A DNA stretch of 13,655 nt from Armatimonadota bacterium (GCA_003695835.1 RFHN01000111.1:1-13655); one strand, 5' to 3'. Positions 1 to 7,633 are shown, counted from the stretch's first letter. Notes: generated from the letters alone by a model not told the origin. A program made the numbers and translations.

Positions 1-452
1 AGGCTACTTAAACTGACGTACCGGCTGAGCAATAGGCACGCAACAAAAGCTCCGAACGACAAGGCAGCCACCACCGGCGTGAGAGCGATCATGACCCCCA
101 GGGATGTAGCCACAGCTTTGCCGCCACGAAACCGAAGAAACGGCGAGGCGACGTGCCCCAGAATCGCAGCAAGCCCCAAAACGAGCGGCCAATCCGCATG
201 AGGCATACCAGCGCTCGTCATCCGAAACGCCGCAGCGGCAAACTCGGCTGGCACGTAGCCTTTGGCGATGTCGAGTAGCAACACCGCCAGCCCGGCCACG
301 GGCCCGAGCGTGCGCCAGACGTTCGTGGCTCCGATATTGCCGCTCCCGACCGAGCGAATGTCCACACCGTACAACTTTCCTACAAGGAAGCCAAACGGGA
401 TCCCACCAATGAGGTAGGCAATCAAGAGCGATAGAGCTATGTTAAGCGCCAT
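1..452 (-). CDS. plsY: Acyl-phosphate:glycerol-3-phosphate acyltransferase PlsY (C-terminus beyond window)
   Basis: PlsY is the integral membrane enzyme that moves an acyl group from acyl-phosphate to glycerol-3-phosphate, giving lysophosphatidic acid in the first committed step of phospholipid synthesis. The 150 residues visible carry the family signatures: a hydrophobic N-terminus (about residues 4-24), GSGNIGATNVWR at 36-47 (first cytosolic motif, substrate binding), DIAKGY at 61-66, and GH at 99-100 leading to FRGGKAVATSLG at 108-119 (acyl-phosphate and glycerophosphate site). Most PlsY proteins have GGKGVAT where this one has GGKAVAT, a mild variant. Further hydrophobic segments lie at about 50-65, 88-100 and 120-145. 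The reading frame is open to base 1, so about 50 residues are missing. The ATG at 452-450 lies inside the end of glnE, giving an 11-nt overlap and suggesting translational coupling and one shared transcript. Identity is secure. Confidence 0.95.
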   Translation of the reverse strand, partial: MALNIALSLLIAYLIGGIPFGFLVGKLYGVDIRSVGSGNIGATNVWRTLGPVAGLAVLLLDIAKGYVPAEFAAAAFRMTSAGMPHADWPLVLGLAAILGHVASPFLRFRGGKAVATSLGVMIALTPVVAALSFGAFVACLLLSRYVSLSS

Positions 453-3093
453 ATCTGCGTTCCCAAGAGGCGAGGACCCACGACCGGGCTTCCTCCAGGC
501 GTTCGGAAAGCTCGCGCGGAGTAAACCCGACGGCGAGGGCGAGCCGGTCGAACTCGGGACTGCCTGCCTCGGGAATCTCCTCCGCCGAGGGCAGGTCCAG
601 CCGATAGGCGGCGTTGCGCAATCCGTCGAAAAGATCGAGCGCCGTGACGAGCCGGTTTGCTTCTTCGTCCCTCAGGACGCCCTCCTCTGCGAAATCAACA
701 GCCTTTTGCCTCAAACTGGTAGCTTTCCTGTCGCCGAGTTCAACTTCCAACATGCCCAGAAGCCATTCAATATCGAGCAGGAAACCTCGAGAAAGCTTTA
801 CATTTCGGTCGCGAGCCTTCGCGCTCGTTCTCTCTTGTTGGATCCGTTGCCTCATGGACAGCAGAGCGCCCACCCAATCAGGCTCCAGACGCGCCCTCGC
901 GATGGCTTGAGCGATGACACTCTCGACTTCCGCATTGCCTCGCAGGGAACGGGCCCGCGTCAACGCCAGGCGTTCCCAGGTTTCCATGGCCGTTTCCGCG
1001 TACCGATGAAAAGCGTCCAGGGAGCGCACCACCGGCCCTGCGCCTCCTTCCGGGCGGAGGCGAAGGTCGATCGGCAGACGGACTCCTTGAACCTGGATGC
1101 GCCGGAAGACCCTGAGTGCCTCTTCGACCCAGTGATAGGCGGCTTCGATCGGCGCGTCTCCCGTGTGCAAAAACGCGATGTCCCAGTCGGACGCAAGGCT
1201 GAGCTCTCTGCTGCCGAGGCGTCCGTAGGCGATAACATCCACATCCGTCGCTCCGAGGGCGTCCAGTGTGGAGAGCAGGACCCATTCGCCGACCCAGGCC
1301 AACGCCTCCGCTGTCTCCCGCACGTTTCGGAAACGAGCGTCCCGAAGGGCGACGGCCACCCAAGCGTGGCGAAGGCGGCGCGCGAGATCCGTCTCCGTGG
1401 CTTCCTCGCCGTCTCGACGCAAGAGATGCTCCAATACGGTTCCGAAGTCGTCCCATGCCATCTCTGGCTCTGCGGAGAACGCAACATCCCATAACTCAGG
1501 ATGGAACGTAATGTCTGGAACGAAGCGGGGGGCGCCTTCGACGATCAAGCGCAAGCGGTCCCGGAGCGACTGCTCCTTTGCGGCAGAGCGGACAAAGGTC
1601 TCCGCATCCTCGTAGAAGCCGATCACCTTTTCCAGCGCCTTCTGCTCGGCGGAGCCTGGCTCATACCCAAGTTGCTCGCAGAGGCTCTCCACCGACACCG
1701 CGCCAGCCTGTCGCAGTGGAACGTGCTGTTCGACGATCGTTCTCACCTGTCGCCGCCGAGACTTGAGCGCCTGTTCGGCCTCTGGCCAGGATCGGTAACC
1801 GAGAAGGCGCGCGAACGCTTCCCTTTCCTCCGTCTTGTTCGGCAGCCGATGCGATTGCAGGTTGTGGCGCAGTTGGATTCGGTGTTCCGCCTGGCGCAAC
1901 AGAATATACGACGTGCGCAACGTATCCGACTCTGCGCCGGTAAGCCGCCCAAGAGTCGTGAGATCGCGAATGGCGTCGAGTGTACTTGCACCGCGGAGCG
2001 ACGACGCCTCGACGCCCTCCATGAGTTGGTACAGGTTGACAAGAAACTCAATGTCCCGGATTCCTCCAGGCCCGTGTTTCAAGTCCGCTTCCTCGCCCCC
2101 CTCTGCTCGGACTCGTTCCTCATATCTCAACTTCGTTTCTAACAGCGAACCGAGGAACACTTCTGACCTGGCGGGGCGATACACGGTCTCGGCGACTTCT
2201 GACAAGAAGCGGTGGCCGGATTCGATCGAACCGGCGCAAGGGCGACAACGAACCAAGGCGAGCAGCTCGGGAGGCTCTGCGTATCGTTCGTAGTAGGTAC
2301 GGGCCGCGGAAAGACGGTGCACGACCGCGCCGGCAGCCCCGAAGGGGCGAAGGCGATAATCCACGCGGTACAGAAACCCTCGCCCCATCCGACCCATCAA
2401 CGCCGAGGCGAGCGCCTCCGCAACTTTGTGATACGGTTCCAGATCGGCAACCTCGTCTCGGACGAGGCAAATCAAGTCAATGTCGCTCGAGTAGTTGAGT
2501 TCGCGCGAGCCCAGCTTTCCCATCGCAAGGACGACCATGTCCTCCGCGTCCACTCCCCTCTCCTGCCCGACGATCTCCAGCGCGAGCCGGACGACTGCGT
2601 CGGCGAGGTCGGAGAGAGCGAGCCACACGGCCTCCGGGCTCCACGTCGTGCTTAAGTCGTTCCACACGATCCGCACTAAGCACTGTTGCTTCAGGTACCG
2701 CAAGCGATCGAGCCTGTGGGCGTAAGACCTAGCAGGTTCGAGCAAGCGCCTTCCGGCCTCCTCTATTTCCGTTTTGAGCAGTGGGTTCTCCAGTTCCTCC
2801 CGATCGGAGAGAAGCAAGGCAAGTTCGGGGTTTTGAAAGAGAGAATCTGCGATCGCCTGGCTTGCGGCGACCAGTTGCACCAATCGGTGCAAGAAACCCG
2901 GGTTCTCGGCCAACAGCGCGACCCGGCTCTCGCTGGCGCCGGGGCTCTCCACCCATCGCAGGACATTTCGAATCCCGCGTTCGGGATCTGCGCTCCCAGC
3001 CGCCTCTTCGATGAGCGCGGCCGCGAGCGTGGGACCCAGCTGGCGGTCCGCCCACTCCCTCCACTGCTCGCCTACGCCCGAAGTCTCTCCCAT
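442..3093 (-). CDS. glnE: Bifunctional glutamine synthetase adenylyltransferase/deadenylase (GlnE)
   Basis: GlnE attaches AMP to, and removes it from, a tyrosine of glutamine synthetase, matching its activity to nitrogen supply. At 883 residues it is slightly shorter than the E. coli protein (about 946). Two nucleotidyltransferase modules are visible. The N-terminal one (deadenylylation in the family) has MGKLGSRELNYSSDIDL at 191-207, YRLRP at 246-250 and KHGPGGIRDIEF at 339-350. The C-terminal one (adenylylation) has YGRLGSRELSLASDWDI at 623-639, IDLRLRPEGGAG at 675-686 and KLSRGFLLDIEW at 766-777. Metal-binding Asp pairs are intact in both. In the last motif the usual second glycine of the GG pair is Phe772, a mild departure. 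The start follows the nth stop by 4 nt (TAA GCGA ATG), and the 3' end overlaps plsY. No glnA, glnB or glnD is in the window. Confidence 0.95.
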   Translation of the reverse strand: MGETSGVGEQWREWADRQLGPTLAAALIEEAAGSADPERGIRNVLRWVESPGASESRVALLAENPGFLHRLVQLVAASQAIADSLFQNPELALLLSDREELENPLLKTEIEEAGRRLLEPARSYAHRLDRLRYLKQQCLVRIVWNDLSTTWSPEAVWLALSDLADAVVRLALEIVGQERGVDAEDMVVLAMGKLGSRELNYSSDIDLICLVRDEVADLEPYHKVAEALASALMGRMGRGFLYRVDYRLRPFGAAGAVVHRLSAARTYYERYAEPPELLALVRCRPCAGSIESGHRFLSEVAETVYRPARSEVFLGSLLETKLRYEERVRAEGGEEADLKHGPGGIRDIEFLVNLYQLMEGVEASSLRGASTLDAIRDLTTLGRLTGAESDTLRTSYILLRQAEHRIQLRHNLQSHRLPNKTEEREAFARLLGYRSWPEAEQALKSRRRQVRTIVEQHVPLRQAGAVSVESLCEQLGYEPGSAEQKALEKVIGFYEDAETFVRSAAKEQSLRDRLRLIVEGAPRFVPDITFHPELWDVAFSAEPEMAWDDFGTVLEHLLRRDGEEATETDLARRLRHAWVAVALRDARFRNVRETAEALAWVGEWVLLSTLDALGATDVDVIAYGRLGSRELSLASDWDIAFLHTGDAPIEAAYHWVEEALRVFRRIQVQGVRLPIDLRLRPEGGAGPVVRSLDAFHRYAETAMETWERLALTRARSLRGNAEVESVIAQAIARARLEPDWVGALLSMRQRIQQERTSAKARDRNVKLSRGFLLDIEWLLGMLEVELGDRKATSLRQKAVDFAEEGVLRDEEANRLVTALDLFDGLRNAAYRLDLPSAEEIPEAGSPEFDRLALAVGFTPRELSERLEEARSWVLASWERRYGA

Positions 3094-3097
3094 TCGC

Positions 3098-3778
3098 TTA
3101 CTGCAGCCCCTCTTCGTGGTACCAACGGCAGCGATCTCTTACCACGCAGGCAACGCACTTCGGCTTCCTCGCCGTACACGTCCGCCGCCCATGTTTAATG
3201 AGCGCCACGTGAAACCGATAGGCAAGGTCTTGGGGAACGATCGCCTCGAGGACCCGATGCGCTCGAGCCGGCCCCACTTTCTTCTCGATCAAGCCCAGCC
3301 GCCAGGACACGCGAAACACGTGCGTGTCAACGGGTATGGCGGGAAACCCGAGTCCGAAGCACAGAACGATCGCGGCGGTCTTCGGGCCGACCCCAGGCAA
3401 GGACTCGAGCCACTCTCTCGCATCCTCTTGGCTCATCTTGCGGAGGGGTTCGAGCGTGTACCGGCCGAACCGAGCGCGAACTGCGGCGAGCGCCGCCAGA
3501 ATGGCCTTCGCCTTCTGGTTTGCCAGGCCGGCGGCGCGGATCTCATCGGCAAGGGCGTCTTCCGGCAGACGCGCGATCGCATCCCAGGTCTTGTACTTCT
3601 TTCGGAGAGCGAAGTACGTGGGAAAGGACGTCGCGTCGGTGGTGTTCTGGCTCAAGATGCATGAGATCAACTCGCCGAGTGGGTCGAGGTGTTCGCGAAC
3701 ATCGTCCCGGCCGTACTCCGCTTCGAGGCGCTCCACAAGTTTGCGTATTGCGCGCTGGGTCCAACGCATCGGCGGCAT
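3098..3778 (-). CDS. nth: Endonuclease III (bifunctional DNA glycosylase/AP lyase)
   Basis: This is a base-excision repair enzyme that removes oxidised pyrimidines and cuts the abasic site by beta-elimination. Its 226 residues match the family's usual 210-230. A helix-hairpin-helix, LPGVGPKTAAIVL, sits at 127-139 with the Schiff-base lysine at Lys133. VDTHVFRV at 150-157 provides the catalytic Asp151. A 4Fe-4S cluster motif is complete at Cys201, Cys208, Cys211 and Cys217 (C-x6-C-x2-C-x5-C). ILSQNTTD at 41-48 matches the conserved LSxQTTD-type helix. The combination of Lys, Asp and Fe-S points to Nth and away from MutY, whose catalytic Glu is absent. The start could be Met1 or Met4; no strong Shine-Dalgarno sequence decides it. 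The gene begins only 7 nt beyond the T-tract of the preceding terminator and runs into glnE after 4 nt. Confidence 0.93.
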   Translation of the reverse strand: MPPMRWTQRAIRKLVERLEAEYGRDDVREHLDPLGELISCILSQNTTDATSFPTYFALRKKYKTWDAIARLPEDALADEIRAAGLANQKAKAILAALAAVRARFGRYTLEPLRKMSQEDAREWLESLPGVGPKTAAIVLCFGLGFPAIPVDTHVFRVSWRLGLIEKKVGPARAHRVLEAIVPQDLAYRFHVALIKHGRRTCTARKPKCVACVVRDRCRWYHEEGLQ

Positions 3779-3784
3779 TCTGTT

Positions 3785-3823
3785 CCAAAGAAGAAGGCGC
3801 AGAAGGACATCGCCCTCTGCGCC
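3785..3823 (-). terminator. Intrinsic terminator after the PQQ dehydrogenase gene
   Basis: Read on the minus strand, GGCGCAGAGGG pairs with CCTTCTGCGCC to give an 11-bp stem (one G-T pair) with a 6-nt loop at 3823-3796. TTCTTCTTT follows at once on the 3' side. The hairpin lies 24 nt after the dehydrogenase stop codon. On the plus strand the stem is not followed by a T-run, so the signal is directional. It leaves almost no room before nth. Confidence 0.8.
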
Positions 3824-3847
3824 CTCGTCGGACGGTATCTCCGCGGA

Positions 3848-5500
3848 TTAGCTGGGCGTAACCTTCACCTGATTGATCTGAGTGAAGAAGGTCGCGACCG
3901 TAATCGGGAGATTCACGATGGACCGCACTTGCATCTGGATGTTTCCGTTGCTGTCGCGGTAGTTCGTGGCAGGAATGTTCAGCGCTTGGAACGTCTGCTC
4001 GGACGTGTTCGTCGAGAACGTCGCCACGCGCTCCCACATTCCCGTGTTCACGTTCTTGAAGAAGATGCGGATTTCGCCACCGACCGTTTGGTCAATGCTT
4101 GCGGTGACGGAGACGTCTACTTCTTGCAAGTTCGTGATATCGGTCTTGAGATTGACTTCGAGCGTGGTCAGGTTTGCCTGATCGATCTCGCTCGTAAAGT
4201 CGGAGAACGTTCGCATCCGCATGCCGTCTACGCACAACAGATCGCGGAGGCCACCCGTTACGATGCCGCCATCCACCGCCGTTACATTCGTCATCCAGAT
4301 CGCGTTTTCGGGAAGGACCTTACGGATTGTTCCACTGTAGTCCACGATGTAGAGCTCTCCGTTTGCGTCTACCCCGAAGGAGCTTACGTTTCCGACGGTT
4401 CCCAGATCACCGGTGTGTTCTATCGGGTTCGTGGCGGTTGCTTCCCCCGTGTTCGGATCGATCAGCAAGCCGATGGAGAAGACCTTTCGGCTCACGAAGT
4501 CTCCGAAGAAGTACCGACCAAAGAAGTCGCATCCGAGCATCGTTCCACGGTAGACATAGCCGCCTGTGATGGACTGACCAACGCTGTGCGAGTACTCATA
4601 GATCGGATCGATCAGCGGCGTGTATGCGGGAGACCGACCGCTGTTGAATGGGTGAGCGCCTTCCCGGATGCTCCAACCGTAGTTTCGCCCCCCGCGCCCG
4701 GCAGGCTCATAATCAATCTCTTCCCACGAGTTCTGGCCCACGTCGGCAATCACGAGCGCACCGGTTCCTCCCTTCGTCCAGTCGTCGAAGGAGAACTTCC
4801 ACGGGTTTCGAACGCCGAACGCCCAGATCTCGCCCAGGGCGTTGATCGGATCGCCGTCGAGGAAGGGGTTGTCACTCGGGATCCGGTAGCCGACGTTGTC
4901 GGTGTCGGGGACGTTGACGTCAATGCGCAGCATCTTGCCCAGATACGAGTTGGGGTTCTGGGCGCGGTTGTTCGGATCGCCACCCGAGCCGCCATCGCCC
5001 ATGCCGATGTAGAGGTACCCGTCGGGACCGAACATCAAGGTTCCGCCGTTGTGATTCGAAAAATCCTGCACGATAAAGCGGTTGGAGCCGAAGAGGAAGT
5101 CGAAGCGCGAGTTCGGGTCTGCCTTGAGTGGGTCGTTCGGCATCCGCTTGAACCGAGCGATGACCGTATTCCCGCTCGTGTTGGTGAAGTTCACGTAGAA
5201 GCGACGGTTGTTCGCGTAGTCCGGGTCGAATGCCATGCCGAGAAGGCCGCGCTCACTGCCGGACTGGCTGACGACTCCCGTCAAATCGAGAAAGTCCGTC
5301 CCAAGCAGGTTGCCGTTCTGGATGATCCGGATTCGGCCTCTCTGCTGGACCACGAACTGGACGTTGGGGTCCGTCGGATCCTGGACCATGTGAACCGGTT
5401 GTGAAAGACCGGTTACGTACGTTTCAAGCCGTAACTGAGCCGACGCCGAGCCGGCAAGGACAAGAGTGCAGGCTCCGAGAGCCCATCCCTTTACATTCAT
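3848..5500 (-). CDS. Secreted PQQ-dependent sugar (glucose/sorbosone-type) dehydrogenase with extra C-terminal domain
   Basis: This 550-residue protein has a signal peptide at 1-21 (hydrophobic core ALGACTLVLAG, AXA-like cleavage at ASA|Q), so it should act outside the cytoplasmic membrane. Residues about 25-397 form a six-bladed beta-propeller of the soluble glucose dehydrogenase/aldose sugar dehydrogenase family, which oxidises sugars with pyrroloquinoline quinone. Visible family motifs are SERGLLGMAFDPDY at 82-95, FSNHNGGTLMFGPDGYLYIG at 147-166 (His150 matches the catalytic base), GEIWAFGVRNPWKFSFD at 223-239 (Arg231 matches the PQQ/substrate arginine) and DVGQNSWEEIDY at 253-264. Residues about 400-550 are an added Thr/Asn/Val-rich beta-type domain not found in the minimal enzyme. 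The start is fixed by a strong Shine-Dalgarno sequence 9 nt upstream. No pqq synthesis genes are in the window, so the real substrate and cofactor source are unknown. Confidence 0.88.
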   Translation of the reverse strand: MNVKGWALGACTLVLAGSASAQLRLETYVTGLSQPVHMVQDPTDPNVQFVVQQRGRIRIIQNGNLLGTDFLDLTGVVSQSGSERGLLGMAFDPDYANNRRFYVNFTNTSGNTVIARFKRMPNDPLKADPNSRFDFLFGSNRFIVQDFSNHNGGTLMFGPDGYLYIGMGDGGSGGDPNNRAQNPNSYLGKMLRIDVNVPDTDNVGYRIPSDNPFLDGDPINALGEIWAFGVRNPWKFSFDDWTKGGTGALVIADVGQNSWEEIDYEPAGRGGRNYGWSIREGAHPFNSGRSPAYTPLIDPIYEYSHSVGQSITGGYVYRGTMLGCDFFGRYFFGDFVSRKVFSIGLLIDPNTGEATATNPIEHTGDLGTVGNVSSFGVDANGELYIVDYSGTIRKVLPENAIWMTNVTAVDGGIVTGGLRDLLCVDGMRMRTFSDFTSEIDQANLTTLEVNLKTDITNLQEVDVSVTASIDQTVGGEIRIFFKNVNTGMWERVATFSTNTSEQTFQALNIPATNYRDSNGNIQMQVRSIVNLPITVATFFTQINQVKVTPS

Positions 5501-5509
5501 CTTTTAATT

Positions 5510-5517
5510 CCTCCTTT
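5510..5517 (-). promoter_or_regulatory. Strong Shine-Dalgarno site of the PQQ dehydrogenase gene
   Basis: On the minus strand AAAGGAGG sits 9 nt before the ATG at 5500. It is the best ribosome-binding site in the window and decides the start. It contrasts with several neighbours that have no recognisable site, such as sucC and rpoZ. Confidence 0.85.
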
Positions 5518-5538
5518 CGGGCCGCCGTACCGGCAGCT

Positions 5539-5564
5539 TTGGTGTTGCTACGCACAGCAACCAA
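5539..5564. promoter_or_regulatory. Inverted repeat in the divergent region between the dehydrogenase gene and sucC
   Basis: TTGG-TG-TTGCT, then ACGCAC, then AGCAA-CCAA forms a 9-bp inverted repeat with a 2-nt bulge and a 6-nt centre. It sits in the middle of the 100-nt divergent intergenic region (5501-5600). It could be an operator serving both genes or a hairpin in the dehydrogenase leader. No T-run follows on either strand, so a terminator is unlikely. The rest of the region holds the ribosome-binding site above and a possible -10 for sucC. Confidence 0.4.
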
Positions 5565-5586
5565 GGTGCGTTCCCTTTTGACGGGG

Positions 5587-5592
5587 TATGCT
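5587..5592 (+). promoter_or_regulatory. Possible -10 box directly before sucC
   Basis: TATGCT ends 8 nt before the sucC ATG. If used, transcription would begin at or within a couple of bases of the start codon, giving a leaderless message. That would fit the lack of a Shine-Dalgarno sequence here. No -35 is seen at the usual distance: the nearby TTGACG at 5578 is only 3 nt away. The call is tentative. Confidence 0.3.
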
Positions 5593-5600
5593 TCGCGGCC

Positions 5601-6752
5601 ATGAAACTCCACGAGTATCAAGCTCGCGAGATTCTCGCCAAGTACAGTGTACCAATGCCGCCGGCAGAGGTGGCCGAAACGCCCGAACAGGCGCGGGAAA
5701 TCGCGCAAAAGTACGGGGGTGATGTTGTCGTCAAAGCCCAGGTCCTGATGGGTGGCCGCGGCAAGGCGGGAGGCGTCAAGCTCTGCTCTACCCCCGATGA
5801 AGCTGCCGAATTCACCGCCAGCATCCTCGGAAAGAAACTGAAGTCCATCCAAAATCCTGAGGGGATGGTTGTCGAACGGGTGCTTGTCGCCAAGAGAGTG
5901 GACATTGTCGAGGAATACTACATCGGGATCCTGTTGGACAGGGCTCGCCAGCAGAACGTCGCGATGGTGAGCGCTGCAGGCGGCATGGACATCGAGGAGG
6001 TCGCCGCGAAGACACCGGAGGCAATTGCCCACATCCCGGTGAACCCCAAATGGGGCCTGTGGGAGTACGAAGTGCGTGAGGGTCTGCGCAAGATCGGCTT
6101 CCGAACCGACAAGATCGGCGCCATGGCTTCCATGGTGCGCAAGTTGGCGCAGGCGTACAACGCGGAGGACGCAACTCTCGTCGAGGTCAATCCCTGCGCA
6201 CTACTCTCGGACGGCTCGATCGTCGCCGCAGATGCCAAAGTCTCCATTGACGACAGCGCCCTTTTCCGCCGCCCCCAGTGGCAGGCGTTTGCCGACGACG
6301 CCGCGGACGATCCCATTGAGGCCGAGGCAGCCCGCCGCGGAATCGCCTATGTTCGTCTTGACGGGAACGTCGGGGTCTTGGGCAATGGCGCCGGGCTGGT
6401 CATGCTCACACTGGACGAGATCGCGAGAGCCGGCGAGAAAGCAGCGAACTTCCTCGATGTCGGTGGCGGCGCACAGGCAGAGCGGGTTCGAGAGTGCATG
6501 GAACTCGTGTTGATGGACGAGCGCGTCCAGGCGATCCTCATCAACATCTTCGGGGGAATCACGCGAGGCGACGAGGTCGCCAAAGGCGTTACGGAAGCTC
6601 TGGCCAAGCTCGACGTCAAGGTTCCGATCGTCGTGCGCATCGAGGGAACAAACGCTGAGGAAGCCAGAGAGATCCTCTCCAAAGCGAACCTCATCGCCGC
6701 TCAAACCGTGCAGGAGGCGGCACAGAAGGTTCACGAGTTGCTGTCCGCATGA
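5601..6752 (+). CDS. sucC: Succinyl-CoA synthetase (ADP-forming) beta subunit
   Basis: This is the beta subunit of the TCA-cycle enzyme that converts succinyl-CoA to succinate with synthesis of ATP or GTP; it works as a complex with the alpha subunit SucD. The 383 residues match the family (388 in E. coli). The start MKLHEYQA is the conserved N-terminus. The ATP-grasp domain shows VKAQVLMGGRGKAGGVK at 44-60 and the metal-binding stretch EVNPCALLSDGSIVAADAK at 195-213. The C-terminal CoA-ligase domain has GNGAGLVMLTLDEI at 261-274, FLDVGGGA at 284-291 and NIFGGITRGD at 315-324. No sucD follows. Instead the stop codon overlaps the folP start (ATGA), so sucC and folP are probably co-transcribed and coupled. 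SucD must be encoded elsewhere. Confidence 0.96.
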   Translation: MKLHEYQAREILAKYSVPMPPAEVAETPEQAREIAQKYGGDVVVKAQVLMGGRGKAGGVKLCSTPDEAAEFTASILGKKLKSIQNPEGMVVERVLVAKRVDIVEEYYIGILLDRARQQNVAMVSAAGGMDIEEVAAKTPEAIAHIPVNPKWGLWEYEVREGLRKIGFRTDKIGAMASMVRKLAQAYNAEDATLVEVNPCALLSDGSIVAADAKVSIDDSALFRRPQWQAFADDAADDPIEAEAARRGIAYVRLDGNVGVLGNGAGLVMLTLDEIARAGEKAANFLDVGGGAQAERVRECMELVLMDERVQAILINIFGGITRGDEVAKGVTEALAKLDVKVPIVVRIEGTNAEEAREILSKANLIAAQTVQEAAQKVHELLSA

Positions 6753-7582
6753 ACCGAGAACAGCTGCTCCGGGAGATTCCAACGATCATGGGGGTCCTGA
6801 ACGTTACCCCCGACAGTTTCTCTGACGGCGGTAGGTACCTCGACACGAACGCCGCCATCGAAGCCGGGTTCGCTATGTCGCGGGCGGGAGCGGCGATCGT
6901 GGATGTTGGGGGGGAGTCCACGCGCCCAGGAGCACAGGACGTGCCGGCAGAGGAGGAACTATTCCGCGTCCTTCCCGTGGTTGAGGCGCTGGCAAAGCGA
7001 GGGATTACCGTCAGCATAGACACGCGCAAGGCTGCGGTCGCCGATGCGGCTCTCAAGGCTGGAGCCAGGATCGTCAACGACGTCAGCGGGTTCCGAGACC
7101 CCGAAATGAGGCGGGTGGCTGCCGAGCACGACGCTTCCATTATCATCATGCACATGCAGGGCACGCCCCAAACGATGCAGGTCAACCCGCATTACGAAGA
7201 CGTCGTGTCGGAGGTCCTTGAGTTCCTGGTCGAGCAAGCTGAGCAGTGCATGGCGGCCGGAATCGCTCGCGAACGAATATGGATTGACCCGGGCATCGGC
7301 TTTGGGAAGACGCTCGACCACAACCTGACGCTTCTGCGACATCTGCCCAAGTTCGTGGCGACCGGATACCCGGTCCTTTTAGGGGCGTCGCGCAAGTCTT
7401 TCATCGCCCACCTCACCGGCGAGGGCGACCCGACGAAGCGCTTGCCTGGGTCCGTCGCCGCGGCGCTATGGGGCGCCCGTTGCGGGGTCAAGGCTCTTCG
7501 CGTGCATGACGTCGAGGAGACGCTTCAGGCCCTACTCATCTGGCAGGCGCTGGATGGCGGGGCGCGTCTTCAGCCTGTTTAG
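6749..7582 (+). CDS. folP: Dihydropteroate synthase
   Basis: Dihydropteroate synthase condenses dihydropterin pyrophosphate with p-aminobenzoate in folate synthesis and is the sulfonamide target. The 277-residue TIM barrel shows every family signature in order: MGVLNVTPDSFSDGG at 14-28, DVGGESTRPGA at 52-62, SIDT at 89-92, NDVSG at 110-114, MHMQGTPQTMQ at 134-144, DPGIGFGK at 180-187, GASRKSFI at 212-219 and RVHDV at 251-255. It overlaps sucC by 4 nt and has no clear Shine-Dalgarno sequence of its own, so re-initiation after sucC is likely. Other folate genes (folB, folK, folE) do not follow. Confidence 0.97.
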   Translation: MNREQLLREIPTIMGVLNVTPDSFSDGGRYLDTNAAIEAGFAMSRAGAAIVDVGGESTRPGAQDVPAEEELFRVLPVVEALAKRGITVSIDTRKAAVADAALKAGARIVNDVSGFRDPEMRRVAAEHDASIIIMHMQGTPQTMQVNPHYEDVVSEVLEFLVEQAEQCMAAGIARERIWIDPGIGFGKTLDHNLTLLRHLPKFVATGYPVLLGASRKSFIAHLTGEGDPTKRLPGSVAAALWGARCGVKALRVHDVEETLQALLIWQALDGGARLQPV

Positions 7583-7603
7583 CCCCTGATTCGACGGGGT
7601 GGG

Positions 7604-7631
7604 TTGCATTTCATGCGTATATTCGAATAAA
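7604..7631 (+). promoter_or_regulatory. Candidate sigma70-type promoter for the L25 gene
   Basis: TTGCAT (7604-7609), a 16-nt spacer and AATAAA (7626-7631) give a moderate match to -35/-10 consensus in the 120-nt gap between folP and L25. The sequence is locally AT-rich against a GC-rich background. Transcription would start near 7638, at the edge of the leader hairpin. The folP end has only a weak 4-bp CCCC/GGGG stem at about 7583-7599, which I do not call as a terminator. Confidence 0.4.
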
Positions 7632-7633
7632 CT

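Noticed and set aside
439..1494. Open frame (351 codons) on the plus strand opposite glnE
   Set aside because: It is fully antisense to a well-conserved GlnE domain, and its sequence resembles no protein family.
3689..5404. Long open frame (571 codons) on the plus strand opposite the PQQ dehydrogenase gene
   Set aside because: Its translation has no signal peptide, fold pattern or family motif and mirrors the real gene's codons. GC-rich genes often leave such open antisense frames.
5578..5583. TTGACG as the -35 box of sucC
   Set aside because: It lies only 3 nt before the TATGCT hexamer, and any correctly spaced -10 would be inside the gene.
7583..7599. CCCC/GGGG hairpin after folP as a terminator
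   Set aside because: The stem is only 4 bp, with a weak loop and no T-run.
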